Origin: RGIG3077 sp964490175
GTDB lineage: Bacteria > Bacillota > Clostridia > Oscillospirales > Ruminococcaceae
Assembly (NCBI GenBank): GCA_964490175.1
Contig: CAZBAI010000041.1
Span: 1-9,724 of the forward strand
Length of the DNA stretch: 9,724 nucleotides
Direction: 5' to 3'
This document shows positions 1-5,905 of the stretch, piece by piece. Every line of letters begins with the position of its first letter. Within the stretch, counting starts at the first letter, position 1. Below the pieces are notes generated by a model, which saw only the letters and a program-made list of their open reading frames with translations, was not told where the DNA came from and made no database searches. A program made the position numbers and the translations under genes.

Positions 1-132
1 GCAGACTTCGGAAATTTCTATCCAAATCTGCTCTCAATTCTCTTGAAAATCAAAAAACGCCCGTTCAAGTCCATCAAAAGGGCTTAGGTGATCCACGGTT
101 TTGCGAATAAAATTTTAGGCCTCTGAATGCAG
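1..132. other. No supported gene at left edge
   Basis: I see no supportable gene here. On the plus strand a frame is open from the window edge to a TAG at 85-87 (28 codons), so it could be the last residues of a gene lying to the left, but the peptide matches no family I recognise. Minus-strand frames are broken by stops within about 20 codons. The stretch lies downstream of the tRNA-Thr terminator. Confidence 0.3.
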
Positions 133-158
133 AAAAACCACGCAAATGCGTGGTTTTT
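133..158 (-). terminator. Intrinsic terminator of tRNA-Thr
   Basis: An 11-bp perfect stem (133-143 with 148-158) with a 4-nt AAAT loop. It has a GC-rich core (CCACGC/GCGTGG) and A/T flanks, so read on the minus strand the stem ends in a run of U. It lies 30 nt beyond the 3' end of the tRNA. The symmetry means it could also stop transcription arriving from the left on the plus strand. Confidence 0.8.
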
Positions 159-188
159 CGCTATGTGATCTATTTCGTCACATATAGA

Positions 189-264
189 TGGAGCTAGTAG
201 TCGGACTCGAACCGACGACCTGCGCATTACGAATGCGCTGCTCTACCAACTGAGCCATACTAGC
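189..264 (-). tRNA. tRNA-Thr (anticodon CGU)
   Basis: Read on the minus strand, the 76 nt fold into a complete cloverleaf. The acceptor GCTAGTA pairs with TACTAGC. The D arm has stem GCTC/GAGC and loop AGTTGGTA. The anticodon stem GCGCA/TGCGC holds loop TTCGTAA, with anticodon CGT at 229-231, which reads the threonine codon ACG. The T arm is GTCGG/CCGAC with loop TTCGAGT. The discriminator is U and the CCA end is encoded (189-191). A consensus promoter and a terminator flank it, so it appears to be a single-tRNA transcription unit with a leader of about 55 nt. Confidence 0.96.
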
Positions 265-325
265 ATATTAAACTCCAAACAAGCGTGCAGAGCGCCGCAA
301 ACGCAAGGTGCCGAGCAACATTGTC

Positions 326-354
326 ATTATACACCAAAAAAAACATTTTGTCAA
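326..354 (-). promoter_or_regulatory. Sigma-70-type promoter of tRNA-Thr
   Basis: On the minus strand, -35 TTGACA (349-354) and -10 TATAAT (326-331) are separated by exactly 17 nt; both hexamers are perfect consensus. The predicted start is near 319, about 55 nt before the mature tRNA 5' end at 264, so a 5' leader must be removed by RNase P. Confidence 0.88.
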
Positions 355-361
355 GTGCAAA

Positions 362-392
362 TAGATAAAAAAATAGCAGAGCCAAGCTCTGC
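362..392 (-). terminator. Intrinsic terminator upstream of tRNA-Thr promoter
   Basis: The 7-bp perfect stem GCAGAGC/GCTCTGC (376-382 with 386-392) has a 3-nt loop. On the minus strand it is followed by TATTTTTTTATC, a good U-tract. It sits just upstream of the tRNA promoter and insulates it from transcription arriving from the right. The nearest promoter feeding it is the one at 485-513. Confidence 0.75.
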
Positions 393-478
393 GAAGATAA
401 TAAGAGATAAAAATATGTGTAGAACAAAAGAAAGGAGACAACAAAACGGATGTCAATAAAAACACTTTATTTAACATC
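362..478 (-). ncRNA. Candidate small RNA of about 117 nt
   Basis: A perfect consensus promoter (485-513) and an intrinsic terminator (362-392), both on the minus strand, bound a transcript predicted to run from about 478 to 362. No credible ORF fits inside: the only long frame starts at the predicted first nucleotides, has no room for a ribosome site, and reads straight through the terminator stem. The interior is U-rich and includes a CUCCUUUC tract (430-437) complementary to typical Shine-Dalgarno sequences, as in some small RNAs that block translation; targeting is inference. It matches no RNA family I know. It could instead be an untranslated remnant, or the promoter may be inactive. Confidence 0.42.
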
Positions 479-484
479 ATGAAT

Positions 485-513
485 ATTATACTTCATTTCT
501 ATAAAAATGTCAA
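485..513 (-). promoter_or_regulatory. Sigma-70-type promoter facing left (candidate sRNA)
   Basis: On the minus strand, -35 TTGACA (508-513), a 17-nt spacer (491-507) and -10 TATAAT (485-490). It is a perfect match with optimal spacing, equal in quality to the tRNA and GH48 promoters of this window. It points to the terminator at 362-392 with no gene between. Confidence 0.75.
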
Positions 514-619
514 TGCTTTCAGCGGCATTCGGGCAGATTTTGTAAAATCTCACAAGATTGCATTTAAGATATTGAGCATTTTTCACATAACCCAAGCTGT
601 AAATGAATGCCTTGATATC

Positions 620-688
620 CGCAGAGAAATGCTGTGTCGGCTTTATCGGCGGCAACAATCGATTGGATAAGCCGTGTACTTCTCTGCG
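620..688. other. Nested stem-loop element, about 69 nt
   Basis: The outer perfect 9-bp stem CGCAGAGAA (620-628) / TTCTCTGCG (680-688) encloses an inner stem, CGGCTTTATC (638-647) with GATAAGCCG (666-674), which is 9 bp with one bulged T. The apical segment holds the 10-bp palindrome CAATCGATTG (656-665). The element could fold on either strand. On the minus strand it lies 3' of the DUF378 gene, so it may be a structured 3' UTR or a separate RNA. I see no promoter close to it and no match to a riboswitch I know. Confidence 0.45.
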
Positions 689-705
689 CATTTCAAGGCA
701 CTCTC

Positions 706-725
706 GGGGCGGAAAGAACCGCCCC
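706..725. other. GC-rich hairpin after the DUF378 stop
   Basis: GGGGCGG (706-712) pairs perfectly with CCGCCCC (719-725) across a 6-nt loop. It begins 15 nt beyond the DUF378 stop codon. Neither strand has a U-tract, so it is at best a weak terminator; it may instead protect the mRNA 3' end. Confidence 0.4.
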
Positions 726-739
726 TTATGCCGATGCTA

Positions 740-952
740 TCAGTGATTCGTCGCTTCTACAAGGCTATCGTTTCTAAACAGCAGAGATATACACCAAATT
801 GCCGAAAGAGCAACCAAAATGTATACGGTTCTGCTCAAAAGAGCACCAACCCCTCCGAAAAGCCACGCAACCAAATCAAAGCTGAAAATGCCGATCAGAC
901 CCCAGTTCAGTCCGCCGATTATCAGCAAAACGAGTGCGATTTTATCCCACAT
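740..952 (-). CDS. DUF378 family small membrane protein
   Basis: A predicted 70-residue integral membrane protein of unknown function. It begins MWDKIALVLLIIGGLNWGLI; the IIGGLNWGL(I/V)G segment is the hallmark of the DUF378 family. Two hydrophobic helices are visible, at about 4-22 and 41-58, joined by a glycine-rich loop (FGGVGAL, 32-38), with a short polar C-terminus. An upstream in-frame ATG at 962-964 would add four residues (MEKK). I prefer the ATG at 950-952 because GGAG (959-962) lies 6 nt before it, whereas the upstream ATG has no ribosome site. The gene appears monocistronic. A palindrome sits directly upstream and two hairpins lie downstream. Family assignment is secure; no role is known to me. 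Confidence 0.86.
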   Translation of the reverse strand: MWDKIALVLLIIGGLNWGLIGIFSFDLVAWLFGGVGALLSRTVYILVALSAIWCISLLFRNDSLVEATNH

Positions 953-964
953 TTTCTTCTCCAT

Positions 965-986
965 ACTGTATCAAATACAATACAGT
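965..986. promoter_or_regulatory. Palindrome upstream of DUF378, operator or hairpin
   Basis: ACTGTAT (965-971) and ATACAGT (980-986) form a perfect 7-bp inverted repeat with an 8-nt spacer, ending just before the DUF378 ribosome site and start. As DNA it resembles an operator for a dimeric repressor. As RNA it would be a leader hairpin next to the ribosome site. Which of these applies cannot be told from the sequence. Confidence 0.4.
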
Positions 987-1014
987 GCCGCCGTTTGCGG
1001 CAAGCGGCTTGCCA

Positions 1015-1023
1015 ATCATAGCA
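1015..1023 (-). promoter_or_regulatory. Possible extended -10 promoter of DUF378
   Basis: On the minus strand, TGCTATGAT fits the TGnTATnnT extended -10 pattern, but no good -35 lies 16-18 nt upstream. The predicted start is near 1008, giving a leader of about 56 nt that contains the palindrome at 965-986. Confidence 0.35.
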
Positions 1024-1094
1024 GAAATTGTTGATTAACATTTCTGATTTTATTTTCACCGCAAAAAATAAAGCTATGCAATGCATTTTTTTCC

Positions 1095-1130
1095 AAAAAA
1101 AGACCGAATGCGAAAAACACATTCGGTCTT
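1095..1130 (-). terminator. Intrinsic terminator of the GH48 gene
   Basis: An 11-bp perfect stem (1100-1110 with 1120-1130, core GACCGAATG/CATTCGGTC) with a 9-nt loop. On the minus strand it is followed by a run of seven T (1095-1101). It begins 26 nt beyond the stop codon of the cellulase gene, which therefore ends as its own transcription unit before DUF378. Confidence 0.9.
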
Positions 1131-1155
1131 AAATTTGTATATCAATTTTTATTGA

Positions 1156-3564
1156 TTATACGGGAAGAGAAGGGATAACTTTCAATACGTATCTCGAAAT
1201 GATTGTAGCGTCGATAGAGTTTACGATTCCATCTCCGTTTACATCGCCGTTAATCAAGCCCTGAGCTGAAAGGGTTGTAATGCCCATTGCATATCTTGTA
1301 GCCAAAGTAGCGTCGATAGAGTTTACAATGCCGTCGCAGTTGATGTCGCCCCAGAGAATGTCGCTTTCGCTGTCGGGAGTTTCATCGGGGAAGAGGAGGG
1401 ACATTGTACCGAGAGCCATAAGCATATCGCCTGCATGCCAGAATCTATGGAGATAGAACTGGTAGCCTTCGGTTGAACCTGTAGCCTCATATTCAGCCTT
1501 GATTTCCTGATATCTTTCAACCTTTTCGTATTCTGTACGAATGCTGGAGAAAGTAGCTCCGTTTACAAGCGGGTCGCCGTTAGGCATCTTGCCTGTGTAG
1601 GATGTAGGAATATAAACCACCTGTGTAAACATACGAGAGTAGCTGCCGTTGGATTCAATACCGGAAACACCGATATCATCACGGTTGAGAGCCCAAGCTC
1701 TGTCAATAAGCTTCTTAGCTGTTTCAAATGCTTCATCGCCGAGAGCATCGTCAGAGGTATCAGCTGTCAAATCTGTGGCAGCGGCATACCAAAGCAATGT
1801 GTTTGCAAGCGAGGAAACGCATCCGATATCGGAAGCGGTATAGTAAGTGATTTCGCAAGCACTTACAGAGCTGGTTGCAGGCTTAGAGCCGGTCCATGTA
1901 GCGGGAGCGCCTGACCAGTTAAGACCGCCGGGGATAGCATAGTCGCAGCCTTCGATTTCAACAGCTGCTTCTGCTTCTTCGTCCCACAAGCACTCATCTA
2001 CAAAGAACTGTACCCAAGAGGGCAGTACGGAAGCAAGCTGCTCGTTAGCCTTGTCGGCGTAAGAGTTTGAACCTGAATCCTGAATTGTGTAGTAGTAAAG
2101 CTCGGCAAGACGCTGAGTTGCCCATACCTGGTTACCGATCCAGTGGTTGGAACCGGGGTCGGCATATACGGGATGCTCAACATAAACCATATCATAGAAA
2201 GTTGTTGCGCCGGACTCATAAGGTGTGTAGTTACCCTGATAGCAGTTGGAGCAACCGCCTGCGAAAGGACCTTCAGCGGACTGGAGCCACTGGAAGAGCT
2301 CAAGCTGACGTGTAAGTGATGTTGCCCAGTCGGTAGTGGCGTTAGAAGCCTTCATACCGCTGTTAATGCCGGAATCAACAAGGCAAGCATAAGCCTGAAG
2401 CGGGTTCTGATAGAAGTAGTGAACGTGCGAGCAGCCGATTTTCCACTTCCATGAGCCGTCAAGTGCACCGCCCCATGATGTGTACCATGCCATGAGGTAG
2501 TGGCAGCTGTCGTATGTGCTGCTTCTCTTAGCGCTCTTAGACTGGCATCCGATGGGCTTGTAGTATTTATCAAACATATCGCCACGCAAGTAGTCGGACA
2601 TTTTACCTGCATCGGAAGCAACGGAAGAATATCCGTCTACACCGTATCTGCTTGCAAAATAAACGCCTTGAATTGCACGACCCTCAGCATCGGGAGCGTT
2701 AGTGTAACGCCACTGCTTTGCAGGGTTTGATTCGCAGTTGAATACAGCGATAATACCACGGTTGGTTGCGCCGTATTCAAGTGTTTCAACAGAGGGGTGA
2801 GGTACTGTTTCAAAACAGGATTCCTGCTCACCACGCTGGAATGTGTTGATAAATGTGAACTGACCGAGGTCGGAATTGCTCTTGAAACGGCCTGAATATC
2901 CGTACCAGTCATCAACGTCGGCAAGCCAGTGAAGCAAATAAACGCCTGCATCTGAGCTGTAAGCCGATCTGAAGTTGCTGTAAAGCGGGTCTTCACCGGT
3001 GTTGTAGGTTTCTGTTCCGGAGGGGTACAATTCGGGGGTAGCAACCTCATCGGAGCTGTACTGAGCAGAAGGTGTGCTGCTGTTGGTGTACCAACCTGTC
3101 TGAACGGATTTTGTGGAAGCTGTTGACTTATCTTTCCAGCCGGGAACCATATATTCCATTGTTTCCCATGCTTTGGAAAGGTCGCCTGTTGTGCCGTAGC
3201 CGGAATTGTTCTCAACGATATAATCTCTCATTGCGGCAATCCAAACAAGGTAGGACATAGCCTCGGATGTGGTCAAATGACCGTAGTCGGGAGCTTCAAC
3301 ACAGACTTCTTCAACTGAGTGATAAGGGATTCCGAATCCGCCGGAAACCGTGCTGTTCGAGCTAAGATATCCGTTTGCCTGACCGTTTGTGAGAACGTCG
3401 GTGTAAAGGGACATGAAGCGAGCAGTGTATGAAGTATCTGTTCCGTCGAAATTCTCGGGAATGGTTCTTCTGCCGTCGTAAGCTGTTGCAACAGGTGCAG
3501 CAGCGCTTGCAACCATAGCGGCGGCTGAAGCAGCAGCGATAAGTCTGCTGAGTTTGATTTTCAT
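1156..3564 (-). CDS. GH48 processive cellulase with type I dockerin
   Basis: An 802-residue secreted glycoside hydrolase of family 48. These inverting, processive cellobiohydrolases act from the reducing ends of cellulose and are the main exoglucanase of many cellulosomes. Residues 1-28 form a signal peptide (KIKLSR, an Ala-rich core, likely cut after ATA-28). The catalytic module spans about 40-730: VEAPDYGHLTTSEAMSY (89-105) carries E101, the position I equate with the family's acid Glu, and E90; further family motifs are YLLHWLADVDDWYG (209-222) and FQRGEQES (242-249). The type I dockerin (about 736-802) has two calcium loops, DINCDGIVNSID (740-751) and DVNGDGIVNSID (774-785), so the enzyme should dock to a cohesin-bearing scaffoldin. 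No CBM is evident. GAGGAG (3575-3580) lies 10 nt before the ATG. It has its own promoter and terminator. Length is normal and the gene looks intact. Confidence 0.96.
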   Translation of the reverse strand: MKIKLSRLIAAASAAAMVASAAAPVATAYDGRRTIPENFDGTDTSYTARFMSLYTDVLTNGQANGYLSSNSTVSGGFGIPYHSVEEVCVEAPDYGHLTTSEAMSYLVWIAAMRDYIVENNSGYGTTGDLSKAWETMEYMVPGWKDKSTASTKSVQTGWYTNSSTPSAQYSSDEVATPELYPSGTETYNTGEDPLYSNFRSAYSSDAGVYLLHWLADVDDWYGYSGRFKSNSDLGQFTFINTFQRGEQESCFETVPHPSVETLEYGATNRGIIAVFNCESNPAKQWRYTNAPDAEGRAIQGVYFASRYGVDGYSSVASDAGKMSDYLRGDMFDKYYKPIGCQSKSAKRSSTYDSCHYLMAWYTSWGGALDGSWKWKIGCSHVHYFYQNPLQAYACLVDSGINSGMKASNATTDWATSLTRQLELFQWLQSAEGPFAGGCSNCYQGNYTPYESGATTFYDMVYVEHPVYADPGSNHWIGNQVWATQRLAELYYYTIQDSGSNSYADKANEQLASVLPSWVQFFVDECLWDEEAEAAVEIEGCDYAIPGGLNWSGAPATWTGSKPATSSVSACEITYYTASDIGCVSSLANTLLWYAAATDLTADTSDDALGDEAFETAKKLIDRAWALNRDDIGVSGIESNGSYSRMFTQVVYIPTSYTGKMPNGDPLVNGATFSSIRTEYEKVERYQEIKAEYEATGSTEGYQFYLHRFWHAGDMLMALGTMSLLFPDETPDSESDILWGDINCDGIVNSIDATLATRYAMGITTLSAQGLINGDVNGDGIVNSIDATIISRYVLKVIPSLPV

Positions 3565-3717
3565 AACTTCTTTTCTCCTCTCAAAAAAAGATTGATTTTG
3601 TCGAAGACATATACCGCCGACGGCGCATATCCGCTGCGGAGATATCTGTCAATGAACCGTAATAATCGTATCATGGCATAATTACAGACAAAATGCCACT
3701 CTACTTTCATACTTGTA

Positions 3718-3746
3718 ATTATACCGATTCGGGTTCAAGGTGTCAA
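3718..3746 (-). promoter_or_regulatory. Sigma-70-type promoter of the GH48 gene
   Basis: On the minus strand, -35 TTGACA (3741-3746), a 17-nt spacer and -10 TATAAT (3718-3723), a perfect consensus promoter. The predicted start near 3711 gives a leader of about 147 nt. That leader contains two small GC-rich hairpins (about 3615-3625 and 3627-3645) upstream of the ribosome site, which could affect mRNA stability. I found no convincing catabolite-repression operator. Confidence 0.87.
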
Positions 3747-3963
3747 GCAATTAAAGCCATTTTTTCCGCTTCGCAATGATATTTGTTAGCTTTTTACAAA
3801 AGTTGGGGTCAATATTTGGGCAAGTTGACTTGCACAAAAAATTTCGGTTAAAGATTATTTAAAGGTAAAAAGTATACAATCGACTATAATGTGCAAATAT
3901 GCAAAAAAATTGAAAAGTTTTCTGCGACTGTAACATATTATTAACAATTGCCGCCGGTGATTT
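3747..3963. other. AT-rich spacer between divergent units
   Basis: The central part of the divergent intergenic region is strongly A/T-rich. It contains a small palindrome CAAGT-TG-ACTTG (3821-3832) and an isolated TATAAT (3885-3890) with no usable -35. No ORF with a ribosome site and no clear operator was found. Confidence 0.4.
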
Positions 3964-3972
3964 TGATATAAT
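3964..3972 (+). promoter_or_regulatory. Extended -10 promoter of the ABC operon
   Basis: TGATATAAT is a perfect extended -10 (TGn followed by TATAAT). The -35 region at 17-nt spacing is poor (ACAATT), as is common for extended -10 promoters. The predicted start near 3979 gives a leader of about 158 nt. The leader contains the palindrome TCTGCGCAGA (4010-4019) and an A/T-only hairpin, 4039-4046 with 4051-4058. Confidence 0.55.
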
Positions 3973-4082
3973 AGACTGTATGTAGGTTTGTCAAGATATT
4001 TCAGTGCGTTCTGCGCAGATGACATCACATTAAATAGTATATATATCAAAATATATATCGCCAAAATCGACAATATCACACG

Positions 4083-4136
4083 AAAGGAGCTTGTGCGCCT
4101 TATCTTTTCTTTCAAAAAAGGCTCACACAAACCGTT
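4083..4136 (+). promoter_or_regulatory. Displaced Shine-Dalgarno with hairpin and minicistron
   Basis: The only strong ribosome site upstream of the ATPase is AAAGGAG (4083-4089), about 47 nt from the ATG at 4137. Two readings are possible. First, TGTG-C-GCC (4092-4099) can pair with GGC-T-CACA (4120-4127), with further U-A pairs inside; this hairpin would bring the site to an effective distance of about 11 nt. Second, a GTG at 4093 opens a 15-codon minicistron whose TGA (4138-4140) overlaps the ATPase start as ATGA, allowing translational coupling; its 3-nt spacing from the ribosome site is short. Both are inference from sequence. Confidence 0.45.
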
Positions 4137-5075
4137 ATGATTGAAATAAAAAATCTAACCAAAATTTACGGTGACATTATAGCCGTGGATGATTTATCGT
4201 TTACGGTGAACGATAACGAGGTCTTGGGCTTTCTCGGGCCGAACGGTGCGGGAAAATCCACCACAATGAACATTATAACGGGCTATCTGCCCGCAACCTC
4301 CGGCGATGTTTTTGTTGACAACGTCAACATTTCCGAAAATCCCATGGAGGTGCGCCGAAAAATCGGATATCTTCCCGAACAGCCGCCCGTATATATGGAC
4401 ATGAGAGTGCGTGAATATCTTGATTTTTGTGCGGGAATAAAGGGAATCCCCTCAAAAGATATCAAAAAAAGCGTTGAAAAGGCAATGTTGCTTTTAAAAA
4501 TCACCGATGTTCAAAAAAGGCTGATTAAAAACCTTTCAAAGGGCTACCGTCAAAGAGTGGGCTTTGCTCAGGCGATTCTTGCCGACCCTAAGGTTTTGAT
4601 TCTCGACGAGCCCACCGTCGGACTTGACCCCAATCAAACGCTTGAAGTGCGAAACGTCATAAGATCGCTCAAAAAGGATCGCACGATTATCTTCAGCTCA
4701 CACATTTTGCAAGAGGTAAGCGCCGTGTGCGAAAGAGTCGTTATAATCGACAAGGGCAAAATCAAAGCTATCGATACACCGTGGAATCTTGCCCACAGTA
4801 TGGACAAGCACAGCGTTTACAGCCTGAAAATTCAAGGCGATAAGGAAAAAGCGCACGATTTGCTCAAAAGCGCAAACGGCGTAAGGCAGGTTTACGGCGA
4901 AGTTGAGCTTGACGCACGCACAAATCAGTTTAAAATCGATGTTTCCGATGAGCGTGTGCGCAAAGCCGTGCTTAAAAAGCTGGTTGAATCCGAGCTTGAG
5001 CTGGTTGAACTTTCCGAAGAAAAGACAAGCCTTGAGGACGTATTCGTAAGTCTTACCGGCAAGAAAAAGCAGTAA
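4137..5075 (+). CDS. ABC transporter ATPase, GldA/CcmA-like
   Basis: A 312-residue cytoplasmic ATPase that should power the permease encoded next. All nucleotide-binding motifs are present: Walker A GPNGAGKST (34-42), Q-loop around E81-Q82 (YLPEQPP), signature LSKGYRQRVG (133-142), Walker B VLILDEPT with D157 and E158, D-loop VGLDP (161-165) and switch H189 (SSHI). The charged C-terminal extension (about 220-312), ending with a TSLEDVFVSLTG motif, is typical of ABC-2/GldA-type ATPases. The start is fixed by the canonical opening MIEIKNLTKIYG, although its nearest ribosome site is displaced. It is the first gene of the operon; a 90-nt gap with a hairpin separates it from the permease. The substrate cannot be inferred. 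Confidence 0.95.
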   Translation: MIEIKNLTKIYGDIIAVDDLSFTVNDNEVLGFLGPNGAGKSTTMNIITGYLPATSGDVFVDNVNISENPMEVRRKIGYLPEQPPVYMDMRVREYLDFCAGIKGIPSKDIKKSVEKAMLLLKITDVQKRLIKNLSKGYRQRVGFAQAILADPKVLILDEPTVGLDPNQTLEVRNVIRSLKKDRTIIFSSHILQEVSAVCERVVIIDKGKIKAIDTPWNLAHSMDKHSVYSLKIQGDKEKAHDLLKSANGVRQVYGEVELDARTNQFKIDVSDERVRKAVLKKLVESELELVELSEEKTSLEDVFVSLTGKKKQ

Positions 5076-5085
5076 TTACGCATAA

Positions 5086-5115
5086 GCAGCGCCTGTGCCG
5101 CAGAAAGTGCGCTGC
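5086..5115 (+). other. Intercistronic hairpin in the ABC operon
   Basis: GCAGCGC (5086-5092) pairs perfectly with GCGCTGC (5109-5115) across a 16-nt loop, in the only sizeable gap of the operon (5076-5165). No U-tract follows, so it is probably not a terminator. It may stabilise the upstream mRNA segment and uncouple ATPase from permease expression. Confidence 0.4.
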
Positions 5116-5165
5116 CGTTTAGCGATGTTAATATATATCCGACACTGCGGAGAAACGAGGGTTTT

Positions 5166-5900
5166 ATGCGTTACATATTTAAAAAGGAGTTGCAGTCGTT
5201 CTTCTATTCACCGCTGATTTATGTTCTGAGTGCAATTTTCCTGTTCATTTTTGCACAAACATTCATAAATGTCATCACCACGACAGACAGCTCGATAAAC
5301 GAGTTCACCTATGCCTACCACATTCTTTATCAGAATATGTTTTATTTCATATTCCTTATTCCCGCACTGACGATGAAAACCTTTGCGGAAGAACGCCGAG
5401 GCGGAACGGAGGTACTCCTTCTTTCCTCACCGATAAGTTTGTTTTCGGTCGTTGTCGGTAAATTTCTCGCCGTTGCCACAGCGTTTTTGTTCATGACATT
5501 TCTCAGCCTTATTTTCCCGATTATTATTGCCGCAAACGGCACGATTGTTTGGTCGGGACTTATCTGCGGATATATCGGCTTTGTCGCATGGGGGCTTTGC
5601 CTTATCGCAATCGGTATGTTGATGTCCTCTTTCACCGAAAATCAGGTAATTGCGGTCGTTCTCGGAGAAGCGTGTATGCTCGGACTTTATCTTGTAGATG
5701 TATTTAAGGAAAACACTCTTGTCACAAACATTGCGCCGCTCCATACCCTCCTTAATGCGATATCCGCACAGGAAAGATTCTTCAACTTTGCGCTCGGCTG
5801 GTTCAGCCTTTCCGATTTGGTGTTCTACATCACATTCATGTGCGCCGCATTGGGATTCACAATCATCTCAATCGACCAAAGAAGACGTTGCAGGGGGTAA
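5166..5900 (+). CDS. ABC-2 type permease, GldF-like
   Basis: A 244-residue integral membrane protein, the expected membrane partner of the ATPase. About six helices are visible, near residues 14-36, 56-72, 98-122, 130-152, 158-180 and 216-236. The cytoplasmic loop motif TFAEERRGGTEVLLLSSPIS (72-91) is diagnostic of ABC-2/GldF permeases; it follows the second helix and probably contacts the ATPase. The opening KKELQSFFYSPLIYVL is also typical. The start has GAGGG (5157-5161) 4 nt upstream. The stop is 5 nt before the next start, and the next gene's ribosome site lies over its last codons. Length is normal for the family. Substrate unknown; GldF takes part in gliding in Bacteroidetes, which does not carry over to Clostridia. 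Confidence 0.93.
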   Translation: MRYIFKKELQSFFYSPLIYVLSAIFLFIFAQTFINVITTTDSSINEFTYAYHILYQNMFYFIFLIPALTMKTFAEERRGGTEVLLLSSPISLFSVVVGKFLAVATAFLFMTFLSLIFPIIIAANGTIVWSGLICGYIGFVAWGLCLIAIGMLMSSFTENQVIAVVLGEACMLGLYLVDVFKENTLVTNIAPLHTLLNAISAQERFFNFALGWFSLSDLVFYITFMCAALGFTIISIDQRRRCRG

Positions 5901-5905
5901 CTGAA

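Noticed and set aside
189..264. tRNA-Thr as the integration site of the right-hand mobile element
   Set aside because: The recombinase is of the large serine type, which does not usually use tRNA genes, and I found no duplicate of the tRNA 3' end near the right edge.
450..670. Plus-strand AAAGGAG followed by a 10-codon frame that overlaps (ATGA) a 63-residue frame
   Set aside because: The ribosome-like site is 12 nt from its ATG, no plus-strand promoter is apparent, and the peptides resemble nothing known. The segment lies antisense to the minus-strand promoter and candidate small RNA.
467..691. Minus-strand 74-residue frame downstream of DUF378
   Set aside because: No clear ribosome site, no recognisable family; it overlaps the nested stem-loop and the perfect promoter at 485-513.
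674..1021. Plus-strand 115-residue frame opposite DUF378
   Set aside because: It is antisense to a recognisable DUF378 gene, has a composition typical of a shadow frame, and lacks a ribosome site.
2637..3215. Minus-strand 192-residue frame within the GH48 gene
   Set aside because: It is an alternative frame of an intact, well-recognised GH48 gene and has no motif of its own.
3855..4130. Minus-strand 91-residue frame in the divergent intergenic region
   Set aside because: It spans the ABC operon promoter and leader on the opposite strand, is A/T-driven in composition, and no family is recognisable.
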